A DNA stretch of 64,000 nucleotides from Pogostemon cablin (taxonomy: Eukaryota; Streptophyta; Magnoliopsida; Lamiales; Lamiaceae), in the NCBI GenBank assembly GCA_023678885.1, contig CM042970.1, positions 1,714,355-1,778,354 of the forward strand, given 5' to 3'. Shown one piece after another: positions 52,020-63,715 of this stretch. How positions within the stretch are numbered: position 1 is the stretch's first letter; each line of letters opens with the position of its first letter. The notes beneath the pieces were generated by a model. It saw nothing but the letters and a program-made list of their open reading frames with translations, ran no database searches and was not told where the DNA came from. Position numbers and translations under genes: made by a program.

Positions 52020-52701
52020 TATATTTTATCTATATATAACAACAACACTTTAATATCTGATCGATTCGTCTCACTACTTGATCACATAAATTCGTCTCAC
52101 AAAAGAGTCTCTCATCATTTAATTTATGAAAGATTTAACGGTAAAAATCTAAACTCTAAAAATGAATAATTAATAATCTTTAAATTATGAAATTAAAATG
52201 ATAATATAGTATTTGAATGATTATTTTTTTCTTTTTGTGCAGAGTATAGAATTAATTATTAAAATGCAAATTAAGGTGTATTGACATCATGAGTTTTGTA
52301 TTATATTTGTGGGACAATCACATGTATTTCCCTACAAAAATGGAGTGGCCATGTGCTTATCTATTTTCTCTTACCTTAATTAACTATTTCGTAGCTCCTA
52401 TGACAACTTGTCGTTAATATTATTTAATTATTTTATATTCCACTAAATTTTGGTTGGGCCTATTCATTATTTCGCATCTTTCGCACACATATAATATAGT
52501 TTGTGTGATATAAGAATAAAAATATTACTTAAAAAGAATGATACATAATTTTAAATTTAAGAAATTATTTAAGGAATTATCTTCTGTTAAATATCACTTT
52601 TTTTGGGTTTTTTTAAAATTAAATAATTAATTCTTTAATTTTCATTATTTGATAATCTCATGAAGATTTATTTACGTAAATTTTATAAGTTTGATTAATT
52701 A

Positions 52702-52860
52702 GAACATCTACTTGGGTGTATTTGACTCGAAATTGATAAAACTAAATTGACTAAAACTTATGTGTCCCGATACATCATACGAACATCTACTTGGGTGTAA
52801 TTGACTCGAAATTGATAAAAATAAATTAGCTAAAACTTATGTGTTCCGCGGACATCATGC
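52702..52860. repeat. Tandem duplication, unit 79 bp
   Basis: Units 52702-52780 and 52781-52860 both start GAACATCTACTTGGGTGTA and contain GACTCGAAATTGATAAAA and AAAACTTATGTGT. A relative occurs at 24855. Confidence 0.75.
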
Positions 52861-55010
52861 GCCCAAATATATTTTAATATTAAATGGTATATCCTTATGA
52901 TGTGTACCTTTTATGTTTTGAATTTTTTTTAATGAAAATGTATACCTTTTAAAACAAAATGTTGTAACTTTATTAATTAAAATATATACCATTTAAAACA
53001 AAATATTGTACTCTTACACGCATTGTGCACCTATAGCACAGGAGACCAAACTCCACTAAATAATATTCTCCCATTGTTCTGTAAAAATAGTTTCGTTTCT
53101 TTTTGTAAATTCCACCATATAGATTCATTTCCTCATTTAACACGTGAATTGACTAAAATAGTCATATTTATGATTTTTTTTTCTTTTTTTACTAAAATTC
53201 CTTCTAAATACATCAATATACGGGTAAGAGGAAGATTCTAATAAAAGTTAAGTTATTATAATTCACATAACAATAAATGTTTCATATTAATTAAGTGTGT
53301 AAGCAATTGTGAACTTCAATCTTGATGGGACTCCATCTAACGAAAGAAGAAACTCCAATATTATTTTACAACCTTGGAAATCTTTGTGCAAATGTAAGTT
53401 TTTGGTAATTCTTGAAAGTTCAAACAACCCTATAATAATAATAGAATCTTATTAATTTCCAAAGTTAATTATGTTTCCTTAATTAGATTATAAAATGTCA
53501 AACCAACTCCTTGAGCCCCTAGAAGAAGTGATGCCTAGAGTAGCTAGATAATCAATTTAATCATTGGATATATATATATATATACGTTTGTGTTGTCGTA
53601 AAGGCCAAAATGAATGTAGATAGGGTTTTGTGAGAAATTAGTTTTTCCTATATTGGGATTCCAATCTATAATTCCTAAAGCTATTGTCATAATCTTTAGG
53701 GGCTCAACAATATCTAATAATAGCAATAATTGGTCCCATCAATATTTAGGTTCATTGCATGTTGCAAATATAGGTTTATTCGATCCCTAATGAATTCATT
53801 CCCTTTCTAATTGCAATTGATTTAGAACTAATTCTGCCCTGCAGTAAAATTTTATTTTAACCTATTAAATTTAGTAATTTTTTTATGTCCCATATTTAGT
53901 TATAAATATTTAATGGATCAAAATGACGAAAACATATCATTGAATCAATTTATTATTTGATTTTAAAGTTTTAACAGAGTCATAAATATATACAATTGAA
54001 TCATAATTAATATGTACAATTAAGTTATAAAATTATGTAGAATCGAGTTATAAATATGTAAAATCAAATAATAAATATGTATAATCAAATCATTTATTTT
54101 AAAAAACAACAATCAGTCAAGGTTGTTTTTGAAAGATTGAACATTTAAAATTTTACTCTTAAAAAAAAAAGGTTATTTTGTCATCAATTAGTATCATACT
54201 ACCATGGGAATAGAAATAAATTAATTTGAAAAGTAGAGTAAATCCATTATAAATATGGAAATTAGAGGACATAATTGGAATGCGATCATTTTGATTCAGA
54301 CAGATAATTGTAAATGGCTATTCTAAAACAACTATGGATGAAGAAATTGGGACTACTTATAAACACAATTAATAAGTGTATATATATTGGTGGAAGCTAG
54401 CTAGGGTGCATGAATATTATTTGTCATTGTCATATGTATATAATTGTATGGTACTAATTGAATTTTTTTTTAATTATTTGATATACTTAAAATAAGGAGT
54501 ATATAATTTTATCTCTCATCTTGAAAAGGAACCAAAGAAAAAAAAGGACTAAGATGTGATTGATTTTTGTTAAATAATATGATGAAATAAATGTAAACTA
54601 ACTATGAGTTCATTAAATAATTGAAAAATAATGTTGCAAAGCATTTAAACAATATTAATTTTACTATAGTTCAATGCTTAATGATTAAGTTAATTAGTGT
54701 AGGCATTAATTTGATTGATACAGTTTAATGAATTCTAATTAATGTATTAGTTTTGGAAAGGCAAATAGATTGAAAATCCAGTAGATTTATGACACGTCTT
54801 AATTAATTGTAAGATGTTCAATTCTAACATTTTTGACATTAAAGGTACCAAACGTAACACACCCTGAAACACCCAACACCAATTTGATTGGTCAATTGAC
54901 TTTCTCCAACTACGTAAATCATCATCATTAAGGAAATTACACCATTTAAGATTTCCATTTTCATTACTAATTAACCACCAATACATACATACATACTCAC
55001 AAGCCACAAG
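52861..55010. other. AT-rich intergenic DNA
   Basis: No gene or bounded element recognised. Repeated AATTGAGTTATAAAT-type phrases at 53985-54100 are low-complexity. Confidence 0.45.
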
Positions 55011-55250
55011 CCATAGCTCAAGTGGCAGAGGGGAGGGTGGAAAGACCTTCCAATTGAGCTTGGTTGCTGTAGGGTGGGGGTTCGAATCCTGCATTTGACA
55101 TGGATTTGGCCCCTTGTAAGCACAAGTTTAACAGTGAGACCTCTCTATAAGCCACTTGAGGCACATCCTACGATTTACCTCCTCCACCAATCCCCATGGC
55201 AGGGGCGGTGGGGGCCCACTAATGGTGGGTTACCCCATATACATCCACCA
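55011..55250 (+). mobile_element. tRNA-derived SINE candidate
   Basis: An A-box-like TAGCTCAAGTGGCAGAG (from 55014) and a B-box GGTTCGAATCC (55079-55089) stand about 50 bp apart, wider than in a true tRNA. A non-tRNA body follows (GTGAGACCTCTCTATAAGCC), ending near a GGTTACCCCATATACATCC phrase. This layout fits a plant SINE. No cloverleaf can be drawn. TSDs were not resolved. Confidence 0.6.
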
Positions 55251-55854
55251 TCAACTCTATTAATTATGTTTACACTTTTGCATAAAAGCATTAGTTTTAC
55301 AGAGTTGCTGCACTTTCAATCCAACTATAATTTTTTCTAAAGAATGTTAATCTATTTACTTAGACCATCTCTAAAGGGTATTCTAAATTAAAAATAGTTA
55401 TATTTTAAAGAACTAAGTATACCCATTATTCATGTTCAATATCCTTTAAAATAATAAAAAAAATTTATATAATAGTTTTGGTTTGAAAAGATAAAACAAA
55501 CTCTTTAAAATTAAATGCATTTAATATTTACCATACACCTTGATTTTTATGGGAACTTTAAAGTATATATAAGAAATTTTATTTTTAGCTTAATGAAAAA
55601 TATTGTTAATCAATGAATATAAAAAATCACAATATATCAAAATTTGATTAGGAATAATATTTTTTTTATTTAAAAAAATAATAATTCATCAATTAAAAAA
55701 TAACTTTTATCATATACTGCAGAGTAATTTTTGTAAAATTAGGTACAAGATGAGCTTGGATGCAAGTTGTACTTTGTCTTAACCACAATTCACATCATAT
55801 TGATGGAGTATACATTATTGATGACCATTAAACCTTTAAAACATGTAACAATTA
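55251..55854. other. AT-rich intergenic DNA
   Basis: Nothing recognised. Confidence 0.4.
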
Positions 55855-56089
55855 CTCACTCTGTTCTCTTAATACGTATCCATTTTTTCATTTTGGTCCG
55901 TCCCATTACAAAGTATCTATTTTCTTTTTTAGATTGATATCACTTCTCATGACCCCACACTCAACACTAATACAACTACTCACTACACTTTAAAATATTA
56001 TTTCTCTCACTTCAAAATATATTGAATTATTATATTCCTTAATCAACCGGCAAAAAACAAATAATTACATTTCAAGGGGACGGAGGGAG
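55855..56089. mobile_element. Stowaway-type MITE, 235 bp
   Basis: Tips CTCACTCTGTTCTCTTAATA and GGGGACGGAGGGAG, flanked by TA. Confidence 0.8.
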
Positions 56090-56276
56090 TATGTGTCATT
56101 CGTCCAAAATAAAAATATGATTACATTTTCAGAGGAAGTCTAAGAAGTATTGTAACTAGATAAGAATAAATAGAGATTATAGATATGAAGTGTTGAACAC
56201 AATTAAGAGATGCGACAAGGTGGGTCATTCTTGGACTTCAGGTGAAGACTTTTGGAGCCAACATGCATATATAATA

Positions 56277-56525
56277 CCCCTCAGTCCCATAGAAATTATG
56301 ATATTTTCCTTTTTGAGTTGTCCCACAAAAATTATCACATTCCTTTTAAAACATATGAGACCCACACAAAAAATATTAACATATTCGCATGGACTCATAC
56401 ACTACTAATACACTTACCCACTACATATTAAATATTATTTTTCTTACTTTACTTTACATTAAAATATCATATTCTTTAATCTCCGTGCTAAAAGAAATGT
56501 AACACCTTTAATAAGACGAAGGGAG
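56277..56525. mobile_element. Stowaway-type MITE, 249 bp
   Basis: Tips CCCCTCAGTCCCATAG and AAGACGAAGGGAG, flanked by TA. Another short frame across it is chance. Confidence 0.8.
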
Positions 56526-56848
56526 TATATACACACACATTTCCATGTTCCTCTCTCTCTCATGATCATGTAGTTAGTAAGATTAGGAGATCTTTCTCAT
56601 AGAAAGCAAAGCTTAAACAATATAGATTTCAACGTCAATCACGCAAACATCCTCAACAATAATTCAACATCACCACGTAATCTTATGCTGCCCCACTTCC
56701 CATTATAACTTCCAACGCCTCACTTCTACAATATACACTTCTACTTCTTAATCATAATAAAAAAATTTCGGTGACATTCTTTCACGAAATAACTTAGGGA
56801 AATGTCACTTTTTCCGACCAACATCTAATTTGTTATACCTTTTGTAAT

Positions 56849-57482
56849 TGTTGTAGATGATGATATATCAGATCAATAACTAACCTAATCTTGTAGAATA
56901 CACAAACAAGCAATGAATTGAATACAAGAAATTGGATCACATATGATAATAACTTCAACTTGTGTGTGTATGTGTGATTGTATGAAGAAGAAGACGTTTA
57001 TAGTGGTTCAGCTTGTTTGCACAAGCTTACATCCACTTTGAGAGAGAGATCTTATTATTGATTGAGAGAGCAAACGGATTACAATGCGTATACACAAGCA
57101 TCACAGCAATATATACATCATATGCTTGCACAGAAAGTTATAGGACCAACGCGTGTAACCGACTTCCAGCTGGATTCTCAGTTGGTTAAAACGAATCTCG
57201 ACGGTTATAACCAACTCCATCACACACCCTGCATGGCCAGCTATCTATTTGCGTTTAGAACTTTCCAGAAATCGTTCGTATGCGAACTGTACAACGGCCA
57301 CAAGTCACCCTGCTCACGACTGATGCACCCGGTGCAGCTTTGCTGATATGTTTGTGCGTTTCTTGATTCTGCTGATTCTGGTGCATCCGTTTCACTCATG
57401 CACCATTATCAGCTTCAACCTTTAGACACACTAACACTCATCCTAATGTTGATCATTCATTAGTATGTAGTTTTCTATCACA
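56849..57482 (+). mobile_element. Solo LTR (634 bp) inside the MULE left terminal repeat
   Basis: Starts TGTTGTAGATG, ends TTTCTATCACA, and has 5-bp TSD GTAAT at 56844-56848 and 57483-57487. It contains the TATAGTGGTTCAGC phrase often seen in plant Copia LTRs. An open frame of 94 residues in it is chance. Confidence 0.85.
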
Positions 57483-58132
57483 GTAATACATTTAATTTGT
57501 CCTAAAAAAACATGCAATGTCATGAATACCTCCATGGAGTGGCCCACCCTTTAGTATTGGGAATGAGATGACAAATACACTTGCAGACACAATCCATATG
57601 TCAGAATAATATGAGATTCTTTTATGACACATTAAGTACAAAAGGAATAAATAAATGGGAAATCTATAAATTGTTGTCACTTCCTAAATAAAAATGGTTG
57701 ACGGACAAGAAAATTAGAATCTATTATTTTGAAATATAAAATCTTGGCGGACAACCAAATTTCATTTCAAAATTCCTTAAATTGTTATCAAAATAAGCGA
57801 ACAATATGCATATTTAAATTAAACACATGCACTAATTAGGTGATTAAACACATGCATTAATTAGCTACCACTGTCACTCAAACACAATTCATTTAATGGA
57901 CTGAATTTTAGGAATTAAGGAACTGTTCAGAAACAGTTCATTTATGTAAATTTTTGTCTTATTAAACTCTCACCTATCCCCACCAATCAAATAACTACAC
58001 CACCAACAAACAACAAAATTGGAGACAATGGATTTAAACTTCACTCTTCTTGTTCCAAAAATTATTTGAACATGAAAAGGTAATCGGCTCCCCTAGTTAC
58101 CCACCGTTTTTGTCGACGGATCCATAGTTAAG

Positions 58133-59352
58133 GTAAGATACGAACACCGTTTTGCATTGTATTTTATTTAGTGGTTTAACTATTCTTTCAATCTTGCTGT
58201 TAATTTATTTGTGAGTTATAATATTATCGATTTTAGGGTTTTTTTTACGATTTTTGGGTTTAAAAGATGCATATCCGCTGAGTAAAATGGTTATATATAT
58301 CCATGTCTTCCAATGTATTTGCCTAAATATGCGCGTCCGCTGAAGAAAATGGTCAAGTATGCATGTAATACGCATGTCCGTCGAGGAAAAAGGTCAAGTA
58401 TGCATGTAATATGCATGAATACCACTACATACACCCACTGTAGTCTTGTCCGCTAATTATGTATGGCCAATTATGCATGTCCGCCAATTATTTGAGCCTT
58501 ATCGAACATGTCCGCCCATTATCTGATCCTTATCGAACCTGTCCGCCGATTTTGTAGCTTAATAGAGTGTGTCCGCATATTATTTGACCCTAATTTGAGC
58601 ATATCCGCCGATTTTTTTGCCTAAGTAAGCGTGTCTACCAAAATTTATAGCCCAATTGAGCCTGTCCGTAAAAAATTTGACTATAATTGAACACGTACGC
58701 CGATTATTTGACCATAAATGAGCATGTCCGCCGATGTTGTGGCCTAATTGACCCTGTCTGCCGTTTATTTGACCCTAATTGAGCCTGTCAACTAATTTTT
58801 TTAGATAATTGACCATGTCCGCACACTATTTAATCCTAATTGAGCATGTCCGCCGATTTTTTCACCCTTATTGAGCATGTCCGCCGATTATTTGGCCCTA
58901 ATTTAGTATGTCTGCCGATATTCTTAGCGTAATTGGGCATGTCATTATTTGACCCTAATGGAGCATGTCCGCCGAATTTTTATAGTTTTGGAGCATGTCC
59001 GCCAATTTTTATTGCATAATTGAGCATGTTTGGCCATTTTTAAGCATATTATATGATGTCCTCCTATTATATTTGGGTAATTGAGCATGTCCATCAACTT
59101 TGAGCATAATTCAGCATGTAAGTCAATTTTTTTAGTATAATAGACCTGTCCGTCGATTTATGGGAGCTTAATTGATCTTATCCGCATACGACTCGATGTT
59201 TAACTTGCATGTCTGTTGATACTTTTAAGGCTTAATTTGTGTGTACATATTCATAAAAGTTTATACTTTTATGTAATAGACCTATCATAAAAATACTTTA
59301 ATGAAGGTTAATCATTTGTGAATATAACAATTAATTGTCGTTTGTTGAAAGG
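58133..59352 (+). other. Inferred first intron of the MULE left transcript
   Basis: The strong donor AG/GTAAGA at 58133 precedes the motif array. The transposase remnant follows near 59350. The exact acceptor is not settled. The span is nearly all array. Confidence 0.5.
58267..59222 (+). repeat. Left motif array, about 29 x GCATGTCCGCCGAT
   Basis: About 29 copies of (G)AGCATGTCCGCCGAT or variants, spaced about 34 bp, usually followed by TATTTGACCCTAATT. All are in + orientation. Copies in the middle (58700-59000) are the best conserved. Confidence 0.92.
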
Positions 59353-59645
59353 TTTAGGGTTTGGCTTGAAAAGGAGAAATTTTTATATCTGGTGGGGCGG
59401 CTGGTGGCAATGTTTAGAGTATGTACGTGGCCAATACACGAGCTTAGTTTTAAATTCAGATCAGTTGAAGTTGGATTTTATTATTGGGCATGTGCACAGT
59501 TTAGTTCGTGTCGATGAGAATCATTAGAAATATATTATACACATACTTGTGGACATTGGTGGTTGTATAACAAAACATAAGGTAAAGGATGATATGGATA
59601 TTAGGGGCTTGTATCACCAGGTTGATGAGCCGATGCTATTAACGA
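59340..59645 (+). pseudogene. mudrA N-terminal remnant
   Basis: The frame reads WWGGWWQCLEYVRG, then LKLDFIIGHVHSLVRVDENH, a TAG near 59525, then KHKVKDDMDIRGLYHQVDEP. The pattern (W-G-G-x-W, a hydrophobic IxHxLxRxD stretch, then xIKxDxDV) matches the N-terminal region of mudrA-type transposases and resembles the start of the other MULE transposase near 15440-15250. The DNA-binding and catalytic domains are absent. It breaks off shortly before the right array. Confidence 0.6.
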
Positions 59646-59672
59646 GCTCAATCATATGTCAATTACGATAGA

Positions 59673-60048
59673 AATTTCGGCGGACAGCCTCAATTATGCT
59701 AGAAATTTTAGCGGACAGGTTCATTTTAGCTAGATTTATCGGCGGACAAGTTCATATGATCTAGATTTATCGGCGGACAAGCTCAATTATGCTAGAAAAT
59801 TCGGCGGACAGGTTCATTTTAGCTAGATTTATCGGCGAACAAGCTCAATTAGGCACAAATAATGGGCGGACATGTTCATTAAGGCTGAAATAATCGGCAG
59901 ATATTCTAAAATTTTCTTAATATATGGGTGGACATGCTCAATTATCCTCAAATCAACTGCAAACTTGCAAAAATTAGTTTACTTCTGCGGCGGACACGAC
60001 ACCTCCCTACATCAACAATACTAAAATCCAACTAGTTCCTCGGCGGAG
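59673..60048 (-). repeat. Right motif array, about 11 inverted copies
   Basis: About 11 copies of ATCGGCGGACAAGCTCAATT, the reverse complement of the left motif, spaced about 30 bp. The array lies inside the likely first intron of a leftward transcript whose leader exon is at 60219-60420. Confidence 0.92.
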
Positions 60049-60184
60049 GATCAGATTAAACTCAATCACCCTAAATCAACACACAATCAATTGCACTACA
60101 GAATACACAGATATAAAAATGACTTATGCAAAAATAAAAAATCAATTACCCCTAATTTACAAGCAAAATTCAGACGAATCTCTA

Positions 60185-60198
60185 AAACCCTAAACCCT
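60185..60198 (-). promoter_or_regulatory. Telo-box-like AAACCCTAAACCCT
   Basis: A double telo-box just inside the intron of the leftward MULE transcript. Telo-boxes are known cis-elements near plant transcription starts. TTAGGGTTT-type words also occur on + at 59353 and 58237. Confidence 0.45.
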
Positions 60199-60218
60199 CA
60201 AATTGAAATACTATCGTA

Positions 60219-60420
60219 CCTGATTTTTCATATTTGGTTCTGCGACTTTACGACGTGGAGATGACGAGGGAAGCGTGCAGATATGGCCGGAGAGAGACCT
60301 GTGTCTGCTAGAGAAATCAGTGCTGAGATAGAGACTGAGAGAAAGATGAGACTGAGCGAAAGACGACAAAGAAAAATCGAGGAGGGAGAGAGAGAGAAAG
60401 AGACTGTGAGATTTTGAAAT
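60219..60420 (-). other. Pyrimidine-rich leader exon of the leftward MULE transcript
   Basis: Read on -, the segment is a CT-rich leader (CTCTTTCTCTCTCTCTCCCT) that ends at donor CAG/GTACGATAG near 60218. A 71-residue Ser/Leu-rich frame on - crosses it and is not supported as a protein. Layout matches the CT-rich leader of the other MULE. Confidence 0.5.
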
Positions 60421-60695
60421 AAGGGGTAAACAATTCTCCCCACTTTTTAATTCCAGTAAATGCAGTCAAAAATAACTGTCACCTACTTTTCGGATTTTCC
60501 AAAAAAAACGGGAATATAACTTAAATATGTCGGGGGGGTAAAATTGAGTATATACACAAAACCGGGCAATTAAGATGTTTTTTCAAAGAATATGGCAAAC
60601 TTGATGTTGCATGGTTAAAAATGGGCAATATAAGTGTTGTCCCAATAACTTATGTATAATGGAAAAAAATAATAATATTTTAATAAAAAATTATA

Positions 60696-60901
60696 CTCCC
60701 TTCGTCCTATCTAAAATTTTCATTTTAGTATATTGGGCGTCTCATTCAAAGATATTCATTTTCCTCGTTTAGTAAAAAGGTCCCACATATGGCCCACCAC
60801 TCAATACTAATACAACTACCTATATACTATGCATAAAATAATAGTACTCCTTAATCCACGTACAAAAAACAAATAAGAACCTATGGCCGGGACGGAGGGA
60901 G
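60696..60901. mobile_element. Stowaway-type MITE, 206 bp
   Basis: Tips CTCCCTTCGTCCTATC and CCGGGACGGAGGGAG, flanked by TA; only 43 bp from the MULE TSD. Confidence 0.85.
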
Positions 60902-61166
60902 TATTGAATTGATAAAAAATAATAATAGTATAATAAACTATTTTATAAACAATTTACAATGTAAATAAAAAGTGACAATATTCACGTGCACCCAAAAATT
61001 TATCTGCCCTTGATTAATGAGTAATTTTATCAAATTCAAATTCATTTAATCAAACTAAGAGGAGCACTTATTTTTGTGATTTATGCAAATATATATTGAT
61101 GGATGTACGTTGTGTTGTTGACACGTGGTAATACGAGTAGTATGTTTTCACATATACATGTAGCAT

Positions 61167-62094
61167 TAGGGGTGGGTAAAATCGGTATACCGAAAATACA
61201 GATGCCGTACTGATATCGTATCGAAAACATCGGTATGGATTTTTCCATACCTATACCGATACTGAATTTTCGGTATATCAATTTTCGGCATACCAAAATT
61301 TTGGTAAAATTTTTTCCCATACCGATATTGATTCTATACCGATTTTTTAGTAAGTACCGATTTATACCGAAAATTTGACATACCGTTTTATACCAAAATA
61401 TCGGTATACTGAAAAAAATCAATACACCGAGTCATACCGATTTTTTTAAAAAAAATTAATTAAAAAAATAAAAATAAAATAAAATATATTCTAACATGTT
61501 TTATATTACAATGAATGGACATGATAATTAGTTAGATGATATTTATATCAACTACTAATTTATTAAAAAATAAGTACTCCATATAAATTTATTTATTATT
61601 TCTTACCATATATTCTAATATTAACTGTAACATATTTATATTTATAAGTATTACAGTTTATTTTCACACTTAACAAAAATATATATATGAATAAATGTGT
61701 TGCATAATTACACATATACTTAATAATAAATTTTATATGTTATTATAAAATAAAAATGTATTTAAATAAAAGTTTAAAATACATATATAGATAATTTGTT
61801 CTTAGAGTTAAATATATAAATTTTAATAATAAAAGATGTACTAAAAAATATATTATATATAATTATAAAAAATTTAATAAATATAAAAATTTTCGATATT
61901 CACGGTACGGTATATCGATACCAAATACCGAAATATCGAAATACCAAAATTTTTTAAATATGTTACCGATACCATACCGAAATTTTCGGTACGGCAACCA
62001 TATCGTACCGAAAATTTCGATATACCTAAATTTTGATATTTTTCGATATGACAAGCTCGGTATACTGAGTTTTTTGTATTTTTCCCCACCCCTA
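61167..62094. mobile_element. hAT-like foldback element, 928 bp, 8-bp TSD
   Basis: Perfect 8-bp TSD TGTAGCAT at 61159-61166 and 62095-62102. The ends TAGGGGTGGGTAAA and, inverted, TAGGGGTGGGGAAA match. Both arms, about 260 and 200 bp, are built from CGGTATACCGAAAATT-type motifs with internal palindromes; the centre is AT-rich. Open frames of 71-113 residues across the arms are repeats of the motif, not genes. Confidence 0.88.
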
Positions 62095-62129
62095 TGTAGC
62101 ATGTTGCAAATTAAAACTTAAGATATAAT

Positions 62130-62225
62130 ACTCCTCTGTCCCAAGAATATATTCACACTTTTTATTCTGATCTGTCCCAAAAATACATTCACACTTTCCA
62201 TTCTGATTTGTTCCATGAATACTTT
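62130..62225. repeat. Tandem 36-37 bp repeat starting in a Stowaway-like end
   Basis: TCTGTCCCAAGAATATATTC, then two diverged copies (TCTGTCCCAAAAATACATTC, TTTGTTCCATGAATACTTTT). The first follows CTCCTC, like a Stowaway tip. No right end was found. Confidence 0.55.
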
Positions 62226-62437
62226 TACACCCTAGAAACAGGGGCGGTCCTGGGGCGGTGAATGAGATTTATTATTTCTTTTTATTTTTTAAACCCCTCA
62301 CATGCTATATTATCGATTCCCAATAATGGAGATTTACTGTTCCTTTTTATTTTTTTAGCTCCATCTTATGACTATCTATTATGCTTATATATATATTTTT
62401 CACATTAAACTATTTTAAATATTTCCATAATATAGTA

Positions 62438-62982
62438 TGTAGCTTGTCAGATGTGATTCCTTACTAATGGCGAGTTAATGTGACTATTTACGGGTAATTA
62501 AAGAATTATCTGTACTAAGCTAACATAACATACAGAGGAGAGAGAATTCCCCCCTAGACAGTCTTGTGCCTTTTTGAGGGGGTAAATGAGTGATGATTTT
62601 ATTGCTAAGGGTTGTCCCCATATTTATATTGTGTGACCTGACGTCATCCGTATCTGGATATATCGTCAGGTCACATCAGAATATAAGCGTATAGTGTGGG
62701 CATTAAATGCATTATCTTCACGTGATCATTTTTAGGATTCGTCTAAGGATATCCCCTATATAGATATCTTAGGGGATATCTGTATAAATTCCCAACAAGT
62801 GGCCAACATAAAGGGGATATTTGAATCGTCACACTCTGAGAAGGAGTTGAGACGGACGCGCCCCTCACAGCTTTTGTAATGGGGACCTTTGGCCCAGGCC
62901 CACGCCCTTAATGGGCTTTAAGGCAGGCGGCCTAACTGCCATTCCTGATAGGTGAGGGCCCAATATTCCAGGCCCTACTACA
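62438..62982. mobile_element. Solo LTR, 545 bp, 5-bp TSD
   Basis: Starts TGTAGCTTG and ends CTACTACA (tips TGTAG/CTACA). The direct repeat TAGTA lies at 62433-62437 and 62983-62987. Orientation unknown. A Stowaway begins seven bases after the LTR. Confidence 0.75.
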
Positions 62983-62989
62983 TAGTATA

Positions 62990-63242
62990 CTCCCTCCGTC
63001 TCATTTTAGATGACATATTTTCTATTTTGTACTGTCCCGCAAAAGTTTGTACATTTTCGAAAAAAGCAAAAAGTAAAACAATCACTCTCCTCCATACACT
63101 TTATTTACAAAAATATCATCTCTATCTAACTTACTTTATCATTTATGTATTACAAAAAAATACCATTATACCCCTAAAAGTTATCATTTTTTTAATCTCC
63201 ATTCTAGAAATGAGGGTGCAATCTTTTGTGGGATAGAGGGAG
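62990..63242. mobile_element. Stowaway-type MITE, 253 bp
   Basis: Tips CTCCCTCCGTCTCATTTTAG and GTGGGATAGAGGGAG, flanked by TA. Confidence 0.87.
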
Positions 63243-63672
63243 TATAATTGATCTCTTTTGCATACAAGGTATAACATTTTGTATTAAGAATACACATTTT
63301 AATTCATAAAATAGTTTGTTTTCATCGTAAAAAAAAAAACCTTTTCCGTTCCCATAAATTTCCATTTCTTAGTTCTTTTTATTATTATTAGGGTTAATTG
63401 GGCAAAAAAATCTTTCAGTTTGTAATTTAATTCCAACTTTTAAGATTTGACAATAAATAAATAAATAAATCAATCAATCAACATTTGAGGGGCTTTGCAA
63501 ATAGCACCCAGTTGACCTTCAAAATAAACAATGGTAAAATCATATTGTTTGTTAGCATAGGTCGATGCTATTAGATTGATTTTTGTTTCATGGGGCACTT
63601 TAATAATTTGTATTTGTTGGGTATGTTTTTGAGTAAATTTCATACCTAAAATTAAAGAAATTTCTCTTTTCC

Positions 63673-63715
<43 letters not shown>

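Larger units (their letters stand above)
56797..60643. mobile_element. Internally deleted MULE, 3.8 kb, perfect 9-bp TSD
   Basis: The direct repeat AATAACTTA lies at 56788-56796 and 60644-60652. The left end starts GGGAAATGTCACTTTTTCCG and the inverted right end starts GGGACAACACTTATATTGCC. Further in, both arms carry AACATC(T/A)A(A/G)TTTG and, beyond the inserted LTR, TTAATTTG/TTAATTG. Inside are two mirrored motif arrays, a transposase N-terminal remnant on + and a pyrimidine-rich leader exon on the - strand. Most coding sequence is gone. A solo LTR sits in the left arm, so the MULE is older than that insertion. Confidence 0.85.

Noticed and set aside
55011..55095. tRNA gene
   Set aside because: The A-box to B-box spacing is too wide and no acceptor, anticodon and T arms can be paired; better read as a SINE head.
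57689..57760. Two GCGGACAA-type words to the left of the second MULE's left array, in reverse orientation
   Set aside because: Only two degenerate copies; too few to call a third array.
58267..59222. CRISPR-like periodic array (period about 34 bp)
   Set aside because: Plant nuclear context, degenerate repeats, AT-rich related spacers rather than unique ones, an inverted partner array, and position inside a TSD-flanked MULE.
61081..62102. Open frames of 71-113 residues on - rich in Tyr, Arg and Ile
   Set aside because: They translate the CGGTATACCGA arms of the hAT-like element.
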